DNA of 9,167 nt from Desulfobacterales bacterium. Its GTDB lineage: Bacteria > Desulfobacterota > Desulfobacteria > Desulfobacterales > Desulfosalsimonadaceae. The notes under the pieces were generated by a model. That model saw nothing but the letters and a program-made list of their open reading frames with translations, was not told the origin of the DNA and made no database searches. The stretch spans positions 1 through 9,167 of the forward strand of contig SLIE01000195.1 in assembly GCA_007135795.1 (NCBI GenBank). Reading direction: 5' to 3'. The position numbers and the translations under genes are program-made. Shown piece by piece: positions 1-8,005 of the stretch. Every line of letters begins with the position of its first letter. Position 1 is the stretch's first letter.

Positions 1-57
1 ACTATATCTGCAATCTCGTACACGGATAGTTTTACACCTCATAAACAGGATTTAAAG

Positions 58-861
58 GTGAAAGCGCAGACAACGGAACTGATTGAACGAGTGCGTGAAA
101 ATGCACCGCTGGTACACAATATCACAAATTACGTGGTAATGAATTCTTCGGCCAATATTCTGCTTGCAATGGGAGCTTCTCCGGTCATGGCGCATTGCCG
201 GGAGGAAGTGACAGAAATGGCAGCGATTGCCGGCTCACTGGTGTTAAATATCGGCACCCTTGAAGAAAGCTGGGTGGATGCCATGGTTCTGGCCGGAAAA
301 ACAGCCAATCAACAGGGGATCCCCGTGATTCTTGATCCGGTCGGCTCCGGGGCAACGACATACCGGACCGCTTCCGTGAAACGGATCATGGATGAATGCA
401 GGATTTCAGTGCTTCGGGGAAATGCTTCGGAAGTGTTCTCATTGATCGACCATGATGTGAGAACAAAAGGGGTCGATTCTTCACTCGTTCTCGAAGCGTC
501 TCACATCGCGGCGGCAAAAGAGATGGCGGAAAACCTTGGGTGCGTTGTCGCTGTGTCCGGACCCGTTGATTGTATCACAAACGGAAAAAAGGTTTGCTTC
601 GTTAAAAACGGGCATCCGCTCATGACGCGGGTAACCGGTATCGGATGTGGGTTGTCCGCGGTTGTCGGCGCTTTTTGCGCCATGGCCGGGGAGGATCTTT
701 TTGAAGCGATTGTTTCAGCGTTCGGTTTTTATGGTATTTGCGGAGAAATGGCCGCAAGTGTCGCCGATAAACCCGGAAGCTTTGAAGTTGCCTTTATCGA
801 TAGCCTGTTTTCGGCAGGCAAGGCTGAAATCGATGCGATGTTGAACATATCCGGGGAGTGA
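58..861 (+). CDS. thiM: Hydroxyethylthiazole kinase (ThiM), thiamine salvage
   Basis: ThiM phosphorylates 4-methyl-5-(2-hydroxyethyl)thiazole with ATP, so that salvaged thiazole can be joined to HMP-pyrophosphate by ThiE; the enzyme is cytoplasmic. The 267 residues match the family's usual length and show its ribokinase-fold landmarks: NITNYVVMNSSAN near residues 21-33, LNIGTL (63-68), ILDPVGSGAT (91-100), RGNASE (120-125) and VTGIGCGLSAVVGAF (192-206). Cys197 in that last motif corresponds to the conserved active-site Cys. The start is the GTG at 58, preceded by AGGA at 47-50 with a seven-base gap; family alignment puts LVHNITN about 20 residues in, which fits. The same frame stays open to the left window edge, so a longer product cannot be excluded, but the upstream residues do not resemble ThiM. 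The gene converges on malQ. No other thiamine gene and no TPP riboswitch are visible in the 57 bases upstream. Confidence 0.94.
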   Translation: MKAQTTELIERVRENAPLVHNITNYVVMNSSANILLAMGASPVMAHCREEVTEMAAIAGSLVLNIGTLEESWVDAMVLAGKTANQQGIPVILDPVGSGATTYRTASVKRIMDECRISVLRGNASEVFSLIDHDVRTKGVDSSLVLEASHIAAAKEMAENLGCVVAVSGPVDCITNGKKVCFVKNGHPLMTRVTGIGCGLSAVVGAFCAMAGEDLFEAIVSAFGFYGICGEMAASVADKPGSFEVAFIDSLFSAGKAEIDAMLNISGE

Positions 862-885
862 TGCCGTGCGTGAATGAAATGCCCG

Positions 886-2436
886 TCACTCAGGGTCAGC
901 GGGCGAATTACAGCCTCCGTAACGATTTTTCTTTTCTTTTCCAGAAAATTCAGTGCGACCAAATCTTTCCGCCATTTGGCGCATTCTGGCGGCCAGGGAG
1001 GTATTGATTTGTGTTTTCTCGAGTCGCCACTGCCAGTTACCCTCACCGCTCCCCGGCCGGTTTATTCGCGCATCACTGCCAAGTGAAAGCAGGTCCTGCA
1101 TGGGGATGATGCAGAGCCATGCCCGGGACATATAAGCGGTTCGAACCAACTCGTCCGCAAATTCCGTTGCGGTCATGGTTCGGCCGAAATAGGAAAATAC
1201 CCGTTCCTTACCACTCGTGCCGGCCTCGTTGTCAAACCATCCCCTTGCCGTGTTGGTGTCATGGGTACCCGTGTACACAACGCAACTACTATCGATATTG
1301 TGGGGCGCGTTGGGGTTGCCGGAAGGCGAATCAAACCCGAAAATAAGGACCCGCATCCCCGGGATTTCATATTCCCTGATTATCTCGCGTACATCCGCTG
1401 TTATGTATCCGAGATCTTCCGCAATAACCGGTGCACATGGCATTCGGTGAAACAATGTGTTGAAAAAATCCCGTACCGGTGCATTTATCCACTTGCCGTT
1501 AACAGCGGTTTTTTCATTCACCGGAATCTCCCAATAAGCGACAAGCCCCCTGAAATGATCGATTCGAAGGTAGTCATAAAGGTCGAGGTTGTGCTGGATC
1601 CGACGCATCCACCAGTCGAAACAAGATTCCCGGTGCGCATCCCACTTGTACACCGGATGACCCCAGCGCTGCCCGGTTTCGCTGAAGTAGTCCGGCGGCA
1701 CCCCTGTTACGGCAACGGGGGTCATGTGGGCATCGAGTTTGAACAGCTCCGGGTGCACCCATACGTCCGCGCTTTCATGGGGGACATACACCGGTAGATC
1801 CCCCATTATCTGGATACCCTTGTCGTTGCAGGCAGTTTTGAAATTGATCCACTGCTTGTAAAAAATGTATTGCACAAAGCGGATGAAGGAAATTTCCCTT
1901 GAAAGTTTCAGTGTCGCGGTTACCAAAGCGCCTGGTTCCCTGTTTCGGATGGGTTCCGGCCATTGATGCCACCGGGTAGTTTGGTAATGCCTGGACAATG
2001 CGATAAACAAGGCATAATCATCTAACCAGTGAGCGTGCTGGCAGCAGAATTTCTCAAATTCGGGATCATCTTCCCGGAATCGGTCATGGGCTCGCGCGAA
2101 AAGCGTTTCTTTTAATTGTCTACTGGTTTCATAGTCGATTCGGCCTGGGGGGAAGTCGGGCATGTCATGCAGGTCCGCATTCTCCAGGTAACCGGCGTCG
2201 ATCATCATTTCAGGACTGATCAACAGCGGGTTGAATGCAAATGCCGAAGGGCTGTGGTAAGGGCTGTGTTCATGTTCCGCCAGGGTCGGGTTGATGGGAA
2301 GAATCTGCCATATGTTCTGGCCGGCGTCACATAGAAAATCAATGAACCGGCGGGTCTCCGGACCCAGGTCCCCGACACCGGTTGTGGATGACAGGCTTTG
2401 GATTGGCAGCAGGATGCCGCTTGTACGAATATTCAT
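886..2436 (-). CDS. malQ: 4-alpha-glucanotransferase (amylomaltase, GH77)
   Basis: MalQ transfers alpha-1,4-glucan segments between malto-oligosaccharides, releasing glucose and building longer chains that phosphorylase can use. At 516 residues it is the short bacterial type. The opening SGILLPIQSL...GVGDLG (6-25) and QNIWQILPINPT (40-51) are typical of GH77. The three catalytic acids are visible: Asp293 in YLRIDHFRG (nucleophile), Glu340 in VIAEDLG (acid/base) and Asp393 in YTGTHDTNT. The substrate loop GVPPDYFSETGQRWG (245-259) is intact. The ATG at 2436 lies 20 bases after the glgX stop and has only a weak GAG ribosome site, so translation is probably coupled to glgX. The C-terminus is 24 bases from the end of the convergent thiM. 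No frameshift or missing key residue is seen. Confidence 0.97.
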   Translation of the reverse strand: MNIRTSGILLPIQSLSSTTGVGDLGPETRRFIDFLCDAGQNIWQILPINPTLAEHEHSPYHSPSAFAFNPLLISPEMMIDAGYLENADLHDMPDFPPGRIDYETSRQLKETLFARAHDRFREDDPEFEKFCCQHAHWLDDYALFIALSRHYQTTRWHQWPEPIRNREPGALVTATLKLSREISFIRFVQYIFYKQWINFKTACNDKGIQIMGDLPVYVPHESADVWVHPELFKLDAHMTPVAVTGVPPDYFSETGQRWGHPVYKWDAHRESCFDWWMRRIQHNLDLYDYLRIDHFRGLVAYWEIPVNEKTAVNGKWINAPVRDFFNTLFHRMPCAPVIAEDLGYITADVREIIREYEIPGMRVLIFGFDSPSGNPNAPHNIDSSCVVYTGTHDTNTARGWFDNEAGTSGKERVFSYFGRTMTATEFADELVRTAYMSRAWLCIIPMQDLLSLGSDARINRPGSGEGNWQWRLEKTQINTSLAARMRQMAERFGRTEFSGKEKKNRYGGCNSPADPE

Positions 2437-2456
2437 GTCAGCTCGGGGGTCAGATG

Positions 2457-4577
2457 TTATAATGTTTCGGGTGTTGATTCGATCAATCGAAGTATTATGA
2501 CGGAATACGGTGCCAGCGTTATGTTTTTGCCCGCTGTCATTTTGATCTTTTCTTCGGCAAAACTACCCTTGTTCGTGTCTATCTCCAGTTGCCATACTGC
2601 CCCCCACCGGGCACCGACAATCTTGAATGTCACAGATTCGTGATAGGCATTGAACATGAGATAAAAACTGTCGTCAGTGGATGGGTCGCCTTTGGGATTG
2701 GGGTTTGGAATGGTCGTGCCATTGAGGAAAATGCCCAGGGAACTGAAATGCCCTTCTTCCCAGTTTTCTTCGGCCATTTGCTCCCCATCCGGCGTAACCC
2801 AGATGATATCCTTGACCTCGCTGCCATGGATGCGTTGTCCCAGGAACCACCGTCTTCGTCTGAATACCGGGTGATTTCGCCTGAAGTGGATCAGCTTGCG
2901 GGTGAAATCCAAAAGCGGCTGATCGATATTTTCCCAGTCGTACCAGGAGAGTTCATTGTCCTGGCAATACGCGTTGTTATTGCCGCGCTGGGTTCGACTG
3001 ATTTCGTCCCCGCCCAGCAGCATGGGAACGCCCTGGGAAAGCATCAGTGTAACCAGGAAATTTCTCTTCTGACGATCTCGTAATGTGTTTATGTCCGGAT
3101 TTTTTGTCGGTCCTTCCGCACCGCAGTTCCATGAGCGGTTATGATCCTCGCCGTCCTGATTGTTTTCGCCGTTGGCCGCATTGTGTTTCTCGTTGTAGGA
3201 GACCAGATCGTTCAGTGTAAAACCATCATGTGCGGTGAGAAAATTTATACTGGCATAGGGGAGTCGCGAGGTGTTTTCATAAAGGTCCGAACTGCCGGTG
3301 AAGCGGTAAGCGAACTCTCCCAGCGGCTGATCATGATTGCGCCAGAAATCGCGGATGGAGTCCCGGTATTTGCCATTCCACTCGGTCCACAGGGGGGGGA
3401 AATTGCCTACCTGGTATCCGCCTTCGCCCACATCCCAGGGCTCGGCGATCAGCTTGACCTGGCTGATAACGGGGTCTTGCTGGATCAGATCGAAAAATGC
3501 CGAGAGCCGGTCCACGTCATGCAATTCCCGGGCAAGGGTGGATGCCAGGTCGAATCGGAACCCGTCCACGTGCATTTCCAGCACCCAATAGCGCAGGGAA
3601 TCCATAAGAAGTTGCAGCACGTGGGGGTGACGCATGTTGAGGCTGTTCCCGCACCCGGTATAATCCATGTAATAGCGGCGATCTTCCACAAGACGATAGT
3701 AGCAATCGTTGTCAATCCCTTTGAAAGAAAGCATGGGGCCCAGATGGTTCCCTTCCCCGGTGTGGTTGTAAACCACGTCGAGGATAACTTCAATCCCCGC
3801 ATAATGCAGGGCTTTGACCATATTTTTGAATTCGGCGATCACCCCGCCCGGGCGTTTATCGGAGGCGTATTCGTTGTGAGGGGTGAAATATCCGATGGAG
3901 TTATACCCCCAGTAATTCCGCAACCCTTTATCAATTAAATGCTGGTCGTGTATAAAATAATGAATCGGCATCAGTTCGACTGCGGTTATTCCCAGCGCTT
4001 TGAAATAATCGATAATTGACGGGTGTGCAAGGCCGGCATAAGTGCCGCGAAGATCGGGCGGGACGTCCGGGTGGCGCGCGGTAAGCCCCTTGACATGGGT
4101 TTCGTAGATAATGGTTTCATGCCAGGGAATATGGAGTCGACGGTCGCCTTCCCAGTCAAAGTGCGGTTGGTGCACGACACAACGGGGCATAAAGGGGGCG
4201 CTGTCAGAGTCGTTTATCGATTCAAACCCTTCCTTGAAGAGATACGGGAATACTGCTTCATTCCACTGAACCTGGCCTTCTATGGCTTTTGCATATGGAT
4301 CGAGCAAAAGCTTTGCCCCGTTGCACCGGTGACCGTTTTTCGGATCCCACGGGCCGTGGACCCGGTAACCATAGCGTTGTCCGGGTTCCACTTCCGGCAG
4401 GTATCCATGCCAGCAGAACCCCGTGACTTCCGGAAGTTCGATGCGGGTTTCAACTCCCTTGTCATCAAACAGGCAAAGCTCCACGCGCTCCGCAATTTCC
4501 GAGAAAAGGGAAAAATTGGTGCCGAATCCGTCAAATACGGGACCTATGGGAATAGGAACGCCCGGCCATACTTTCAT
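2457..4577 (-). CDS. glgX: Glycogen debranching enzyme GlgX (GH13 isoamylase type)
   Basis: GlgX hydrolyses alpha-1,6 branches, preferably in phosphorylase-limit glycogen, releasing malto-oligosaccharides that MalQ (next gene) then processes. From the ATG at 4577 the product is 706 residues. An N-terminal CBM48-like domain begins with MKVWPGVPIPIGPVFDGFGTNF, the usual GlgX opening. The catalytic barrel carries DVVYNHTGEGN (267-277), nucleophile Asp343 in GFRFDLAS, acid/base Glu379 in LIAEPWD, and His450/Asp451 in FLTAHDGFTLNDL. The C-terminal beta domain ends in RLIESTPETL. The frame extends upstream to a TTG at 4661, adding 28 polar residues. I reject that start because 4577 has a strong GAAGAAGGA site (4585-4593) at seven bases and matches the family N-terminus. 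The stop of an upstream overlapping frame forms ATGA with this start (see 4574-4734). Confidence 0.97.
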   Translation of the reverse strand: MKVWPGVPIPIGPVFDGFGTNFSLFSEIAERVELCLFDDKGVETRIELPEVTGFCWHGYLPEVEPGQRYGYRVHGPWDPKNGHRCNGAKLLLDPYAKAIEGQVQWNEAVFPYLFKEGFESINDSDSAPFMPRCVVHQPHFDWEGDRRLHIPWHETIIYETHVKGLTARHPDVPPDLRGTYAGLAHPSIIDYFKALGITAVELMPIHYFIHDQHLIDKGLRNYWGYNSIGYFTPHNEYASDKRPGGVIAEFKNMVKALHYAGIEVILDVVYNHTGEGNHLGPMLSFKGIDNDCYYRLVEDRRYYMDYTGCGNSLNMRHPHVLQLLMDSLRYWVLEMHVDGFRFDLASTLARELHDVDRLSAFFDLIQQDPVISQVKLIAEPWDVGEGGYQVGNFPPLWTEWNGKYRDSIRDFWRNHDQPLGEFAYRFTGSSDLYENTSRLPYASINFLTAHDGFTLNDLVSYNEKHNAANGENNQDGEDHNRSWNCGAEGPTKNPDINTLRDRQKRNFLVTLMLSQGVPMLLGGDEISRTQRGNNNAYCQDNELSWYDWENIDQPLLDFTRKLIHFRRNHPVFRRRRWFLGQRIHGSEVKDIIWVTPDGEQMAEENWEEGHFSSLGIFLNGTTIPNPNPKGDPSTDDSFYLMFNAYHESVTFKIVGARWGAVWQLEIDTNKGSFAEEKIKMTAGKNITLAPYSVIILRLIESTPETL

Positions 4578-4734
4578 CCGCTGATCCTTCTTCGGGGTAT
4601 GTCCTTCATGTATGCGATTGGTTGCAGGATTACGATTATCTTCTGGCTTCGTATGCCGCAATCTTTCATTGTCTGCACGACTTTGTCATAAATATCCGAT
4701 AAATTAATAAGACTGCAATATGACCTTCTTTCAT
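4574..4734 (-). pseudogene. Possible frameshifted small gene or leader ORF ahead of glgX
   Basis: The ATG at 4732-4734 is preceded by a near-perfect GGAAAGGAGGAAA ribosome site (4741-4753; AGGAGG ends nine bases from the ATG). As read, it codes only 22 residues (MKEGHIAVLLIYRIF..., stop at 4666-4668). The frame one base back (-1) is open through the same stretch and continues as NLSDIYDKVVQTMKDCGIRS, then QKIIVILQPIAYMKDIPRRR, ending in a TGA at 4574-4576. That TGA overlaps the glgX ATG as ATGA, the usual signature of translational coupling. Joining both frames with a single -1 shift would give about 53 residues with a protein-like helical composition. I see no canonical X-XXY-YYZ slip site, so a lost base or a sequencing error is more likely than programmed frameshifting. 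The alternative is that only the 22-residue leader is real. No family recognised. Confidence 0.45.
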
Positions 4735-4740
4735 GACAGG

Positions 4741-4753
4741 TTTCCTCCTTTCC
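4741..4753 (-). promoter_or_regulatory. Strong Shine-Dalgarno for the small ORF at 4734
   Basis: On the - strand this reads GGAAAGGAGGAAA, containing AGGAGG (4744-4749) nine bases before the ATG at 4734. It is the best ribosome site in the window, which is why the short frame after it deserves an entry. Confidence 0.7.
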
Positions 4754-4827
4754 TGATCCGGATTGGGTGAGCTGTCTTCTAAGGTCATTATGCATATTGA
4801 CGACAAATAGAAATAGAATATGTTGCG

Positions 4828-4836
4828 ATTATACCA
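4828..4836 (-). promoter_or_regulatory. Extended -10 promoter of the glgX-malQ unit
   Basis: The - strand reads TGGTATAAT here: a perfect -10 (4828-4833) with the TGn extension. Upstream the -35 region is poor (TTTGAT or TTGATT at 15-16 base spacing), as is common for extended -10 promoters. Transcription would begin near 4821, leaving about 87 bases of leader before the ATG at 4734. It lies between the lipoprotein gene and glgX, so glgX-malQ can be transcribed on its own. Readthrough from the lipoprotein gene is also possible, since I see no convincing terminator after 4952. Confidence 0.6.
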
Positions 4837-4951
4837 ATGGTAATCAAAAATCAAATATCTGCAAACTGTTTGTGCATTATGTTCAGTAAGCAGCCAGGCA
4901 GTGGCAGACGGGTTTCGGCGTCGGGTTTATGTTTGTTGTGGGCGCGGGGGC

Positions 4952-6046
4952 TCAGGTCGACTCGGGATTTGTTTTGTCGGCAATTGTCATGGCGCCATAG
5001 TCCTTTAAAATCCTGTTGCGTTCCGTACGGGGCTTCTGTGAAAGAATTTCTACATAATCGAAAAACTTTTTCAGGTCGCCGCCGGATGCCCGGATCATAT
5101 TGGTAAAGGCCGGAACATGATCATAGTATGCGCCGAACGGAATCAACCGTGCATTGTTCAATGGCTTGTTAAACCACCCGTCATATCCGCCATAGCCGTT
5201 CCAGTTGGATTTAAGGATCTGATATTCGGTTTGCATCTGTTCGAACATGCGTTCTTTCTGGTGTTTTTTCTCAGGCGGCGCTATTCCCGGCGTGGCATAC
5301 AGTTTTGACAGGCCTGAACGCGTGTTTTGGACAAGATACGAGAACTCGATTCGTTGCATCTGCCGTTGGACGTATTGTTCAAAAAGCTCACTTTCATTCC
5401 GGCTTTCCAGCCATCGCCGAACCCCTTCCTGTTCAACGGCGACAGCAAACCCTTCGTTGAAATGGGTGTCGTCTTTTATAAAGACCACCTTGTGGGCCAG
5501 TTCGTGGAAAATATAGGCAGCCATGCCGACGTTCCCGCGATCCAGAATGTTTTTAAAGATCGGATCGGAAAACCACCCCAGGGTGGAATACCCGCCAGCA
5601 GTACCGACATAAACATCTTTTCCTTCCGATTTGAGCTGTTCGGCCAGTTCAAGGGCTTTTCGTGCATCAAAAAACCCTTTGTAAACCGTGCACCCGACAA
5701 TCGGGAAGCACCACGTTTTGGGTACCATTGAAAATTCTGGTGCTGTGTATACGTTCCATACGGCAGCCGGCCTTCCGTGATCTGCATAGTATAGAAATTG
5801 ACCCTCTGCAGGAAGGTGAAGCCTGTCCTGGGCGAATTTTCGTATTTCAAGAACCATTTGAAGATTCTCCCGGAGTTCACTATCCGTGGCTGGATCTGCA
5901 ATAAGGGCGTCTATGGATTGCCGGCTGGCAAGAATCCTTAATTGACCGGTTGCCAAATGCCGGTAGTAGGATAATGATTCACATCCGGTTAACAATACAA
6001 ATATCAGCAGCAGTATTACCCAAGGGGGAAAAAATAGTCTGTTCAA
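4952..6046 (-). CDS. Putative aminopeptidase-type zinc metallopeptidase lipoprotein
   Basis: This 364-residue protein begins with a lipoprotein signal: MNR, a hydrophobic stretch (residues 9-19) and the lipobox LLTG-Cys22, so it should be lipid-anchored in the envelope facing the periplasm. Residue 23 is Glu, not Asp, so outer-membrane sorting is plausible. The zinc motif HELAH (181-185) is followed by FNEGFA with Glu198, giving the HExxH...E gluzincin-like ligand set. Other landmarks are RHLATGQLRIL (29-39) and GGYSTLGWFSDPI (151-163). The architecture matches the family annotated as putative aminopeptidase (Pfam Aminopep, PF10023, by recall); its substrate is not established. The start is a TTG at 6046 with a weak GGAT site, chosen because an in-frame stop lies just upstream and the signal peptide starts here. 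It sits 200 bases after ettA and upstream of glgX on the same strand, with no evident functional link to either. Confidence 0.85.
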   Translation of the reverse strand: MNRLFFPPWVILLLIFVLLTGCESLSYYRHLATGQLRILASRQSIDALIADPATDSELRENLQMVLEIRKFAQDRLHLPAEGQFLYYADHGRPAAVWNVYTAPEFSMVPKTWCFPIVGCTVYKGFFDARKALELAEQLKSEGKDVYVGTAGGYSTLGWFSDPIFKNILDRGNVGMAAYIFHELAHKVVFIKDDTHFNEGFAVAVEQEGVRRWLESRNESELFEQYVQRQMQRIEFSYLVQNTRSGLSKLYATPGIAPPEKKHQKERMFEQMQTEYQILKSNWNGYGGYDGWFNKPLNNARLIPFGAYYDHVPAFTNMIRASGGDLKKFFDYVEILSQKPRTERNRILKDYGAMTIADKTNPEST

Positions 6047-6060
6047 AATATTCTATCCGA

Positions 6061-6090
6061 ATTACAGATGCAGTATGGCCGGATTGTAAA
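6061..6090 (-). promoter_or_regulatory. Candidate promoter of the lipoprotein gene
   Basis: On the - strand TTTACA (6085-6090) and TGTAAT (6061-6066), each five of six to consensus, are separated by 18 bases. Transcription would start near 6054, leaving an almost leaderless message before the TTG at 6046, which agrees with the weak ribosome site. The -35 lies inside the palindrome at 6084-6106. Confidence 0.4.
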
Positions 6091-6106
6091 AAGCGATCTT
6101 TTACAA
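6084..6106. promoter_or_regulatory. Perfect 8+8 palindrome, possible operator
   Basis: TTGTAAAA (6084-6091) and TTTTACAA (6099-6106) are exact inverted repeats around seven bases. One arm covers the candidate -35 of the lipoprotein gene, a classic repressor position. A hairpin role in RNA is less likely, because it would lie upstream of the predicted transcript start. No known regulator site is recognised with certainty. Confidence 0.4.
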
Positions 6107-6127
6107 AATGGCAAGGGTGTGGCGGTG

Positions 6128-6155
6128 GCTGGACGGAAACGGATTTTCGTCCAGC
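6128..6155. repeat. Inverted repeat (8 bp stem) in the ettA-lipoprotein gap
   Basis: GCTGGACG (6128-6135) pairs exactly with CGTCCAGC (6148-6155) across a 12-base loop. Neither strand has a T-run after it, so it is not a simple intrinsic terminator. It could be a folded element in an ettA readthrough transcript. Confidence 0.4.
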
Positions 6156-6216
6156 TGTAACTACTACCCTGTGGGGCCATTATTCCGGAATTAAGGAGAT
6201 ACGAGAATTGTAAACA

Positions 6217-6239
6217 GGCGAAGAGCGATTACTTCGGCC
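6217..6239 (-). terminator. Weak possible terminator after ettA
   Basis: On the - strand GGCCGAAG (6232-6239) pairs with CTTCGCC (6217-6223) with one bulge and an eight-base loop, starting eight bases after the ettA stop. The tail TGTTTACAATT is only loosely T-rich, so termination is uncertain. Confidence 0.3.
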
Positions 6240-6246
6240 TTCGTGC

Positions 6247-7926
6247 CTATCGGGTTATCTGGCGGTACTTGATTCGGTGCGGGCGGTCCGCTGCATCACC
6301 CAGGCGTTTTTTGCGGTCTGCTTCATAATCGGCATAATTTCCTTCAGACCAGACGACCTGGCTGTCACCCTCAAATGCCAGTATGTGAGTGGCGATCCGG
6401 TCCAGGAACCACCGGTCGTGGCTTATGATGACCGCACAGCCGGCAAAATTTTCCAAGGCCTCTTCAAGGGCGCGCATTGTATTGACATCCAGATCATTGG
6501 TGGGCTCATCGAGGAGGATCACGTTCCCCCCTTCCTTGAGCATGCATGCCATGTGCACCCGGTTTCGTTCACCGCCCGAGAGCAGTTTTACCTTTTTCTG
6601 TTGGGCTGATCCGTTAAAATTGAAGCGTCCCACGTAGGCTCTTGATTTTACAGTCATATTTCCAAGTTCAATAACATCATCCCCGTTTGAGATCACTTCC
6701 CAGACGGTTTTTTCCGGATCCAGACTTTCACGGCCCTGGTCCACATAGGAGAGGTTGACGGAATCGCCGGTGCGCAGGGTACCGGAATCCGGGGTTTCCT
6801 GCCCGGTGATCAGGCGGAAAAGAGTGGTCTTACCGGCGCCGTTGGGGCCAACGATCCCCACGATGCCGCCAGGAGGAAGTGAAAAAGACATGTTCTCAAA
6901 AAGAAGGCGATCATCATAAGCTTTTGCAAGATCTTTCGCTTCAACCACCAGGTCGCCGAGTCTCGGTCCCGGCGGGATGAAAATTTCCATCTCCGCCGTG
7001 GTTTTTTCCCCTTGCCGGGATAAAAGCGATTCATAGGCCTTGATTCTGGCCTTGGACTTGGATTGCCGGGCTTTCGGAGACATGCGAATCCATTCCAGTT
7101 CGCGTGCCAGTGTTTTCTGGCGCTGACTTTCGGATTTTTCTTCCTGCCGGAGCCGTTCATGTTTTTGTTCCAGCCACGAGGAGTAATTCCCCTTGAAGGG
7201 AATGCCGCGACCACGGTCCAATTCCAGAATCCATCCGGCGACGTTGTCCAGGAAGTATCGATCGTGGGTTACCGCGATAATAGTCCCTTCGTATTTCTGG
7301 AGATGCTGCTCCAGCCATCCGACGGTTTCGGCATCGAGGTGGTTGGTCGGCTCATCGAGCAGCAGGATATCGGGTTTTTGGAGCAGTAGCCGGCACAATG
7401 CCACCCGTCGTTTTTCCCCGCCGGACAAAACGCCCACCTTTGTATCACCGGGCGGGCATCTGAGGGCGTCCATGGCCATCTCAAGTCTGGCATCGAGGTC
7501 CCAGGCATCGGCTGCGTCAAGTTTCTCCTGGACTTCCCCCTGTCGCTGGATCAGTTTGTCCATTTCATCATCCGACATGGGTTCGGCAAATTTTTCGTTG
7601 ATCTCGTTGTATTCATTCATCAATGCAATAATCGGCCCGGCGGCTTCTTCAACCACTTCGCGAACAGTTTTATTATCGTCAATGATTGGTTCCTGTTCGA
7701 GAAAGCCGACGGAGTACCCCGGGTTGACAATCATCTCGCCATTGAAGTCGGTATCCACGCCTGCCATAATTCGCAGAAGGGAACTTTTCCCCGCCCCGTT
7801 CAATCCCAGTACACCAATTTTTGCCCCATAAAAATAGGAGAGTGAGATATTTTCGAGTATGGGTTTCTTGAGGTGGTATTTGCTTAGGCGATTCATCGAG
7901 CATATGATTTTATTGGGTTGGTTCAT
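6247..7926 (-). CDS. ettA: Energy-dependent translational throttle protein EttA (ABC-F)
   Basis: EttA is a cytoplasmic ABC-F ATPase that binds the ribosomal E site and gates early elongation according to ATP/ADP state. The 559 residues align along the whole E. coli-type protein (about 555). ABC domain 1 has Walker A GLNGAGKS (41-48), arm insertion (about 94-140), LSGGE (167-171) and [11 protein letters not shown] (188-198). The linker (about 241-320) includes [15 protein letters not shown] [11 protein letters not shown], a charged helix pair and [10 protein letters not shown]. Domain 2 has GPNGAGKTT (360-368), LSGGE (449-453) and [10 protein letters not shown] (471-480). The tail [10 protein letters not shown] is typical. 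Both Walker B glutamates (192, 474) are present. The ATG at 7926 has AAGGAG (7932-7937) five bases upstream. It is separated from the lipoprotein gene by 200 bases and is divergent from the 69-residue ORF, so it probably has its own promoter. Confidence 0.98.
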   Translation of the reverse strand: MNQPNKIICSMNRLSKYHLKKPILENISLSYFYGAKIGVLGLNGAGKSSLLRIMAGVDTDFNGEMIVNPGYSVGFLEQEPIIDDNKTVREVVEEAAGPIIALMNEYNEINEKFAEPMSDDEMDKLIQRQGEVQEKLDAADAWDLDARLEMAMDALRCPPGDTKVGVLSGGEKRRVALCRLLLQKPDILLLDEPTNHLDAETVGWLEQHLQKYEGTIIAVTHDRYFLDNVAGWILELDRGRGIPFKGNYSSWLEQKHERLRQEEKSESQRQKTLARELEWIRMSPKARQSKSKARIKAYESLLSRQGEKTTAEMEIFIPPGPRLGDLVVEAKDLAKAYDDRLLFENMSFSLPPGGIVGIVGPNGAGKTTLFRLITGQETPDSGTLRTGDSVNLSYVDQGRESLDPEKTVWEVISNGDDVIELGNMTVKSRAYVGRFNFNGSAQQKKVKLLSGGERNRVHMACMLKEGGNVILLDEPTNDLDVNTMRALEEALENFAGCAVIISHDRWFLDRIATHILAFEGDSQVVWSEGNYADYEADRKKRLGDAADRPHRIKYRQITR

Positions 7927-7950
7927 GATAACTCCTTTTAATATGTATCT

Positions 7951-7965
7951 CTGAATGAAATTCAG
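7951..7965 (-). repeat. Small hairpin in the ettA leader
   Basis: CTGAAT (7951-7956) and ATTCAG (7960-7965) form a 6-bp stem with a three-base loop, about 14 bases before the ettA ribosome site. It would be part of the message if the promoter at 7977-8005 is used. Role unknown. Confidence 0.35.
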
Positions 7966-7976
7966 GATTTTTTGAT

Positions 7977-8005
7977 AGAATAAGTGATTCGGGATGCTGC
8001 ATCAA
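7977..8005 (-). promoter_or_regulatory. Candidate ettA promoter
   Basis: On the - strand TTGATG (8000-8005) and TATTCT (7977-7982), each four of six to the sigma-70 consensus, have ideal 17-base spacing, about 50 bases before the ettA start. The match is modest; it is the best pair I found upstream of ettA. Confidence 0.35.

Noticed and set aside
1..57. Possible TPP riboswitch upstream of thiM
   Set aside because: The visible 57 bases show no THI-box sequence; anything further upstream is outside the window.
856..891. Inverted GAGTGA...TCACTC joining the thiM and malQ stop codons
   Set aside because: Only six base pairs with a 24-base loop and no T-run; not a convincing bidirectional terminator.
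1261..1797. + strand open frame of 178 codons
   Set aside because: Antisense to MalQ, including its catalytic motifs; a shadow frame.
3141..3938. Long + strand open frame of 265 codons
   Set aside because: It lies wholly antisense to the conserved GlgX catalytic domain and has no recognisable domain; a codon-bias shadow.
4578..4661. 28-residue N-terminal extension of GlgX from a TTG at 4661
   Set aside because: The ATG at 4577 has a strong ribosome site at good spacing and starts exactly where GlgX proteins normally begin; the extension is polar and unlike the family.
4023..4691. + strand open frame of 222 codons
   Set aside because: Antisense to the GlgX N-terminal half and its leader; no domain and no supporting start signal.
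5950..6213. + strand frame of 87 codons across the lipoprotein start
   Set aside because: It starts inside the signal-peptide region of the opposite gene, with no domain. The attractive AAGGAG at 6193-6198 is followed by TTG-TAA, that is, start then stop.
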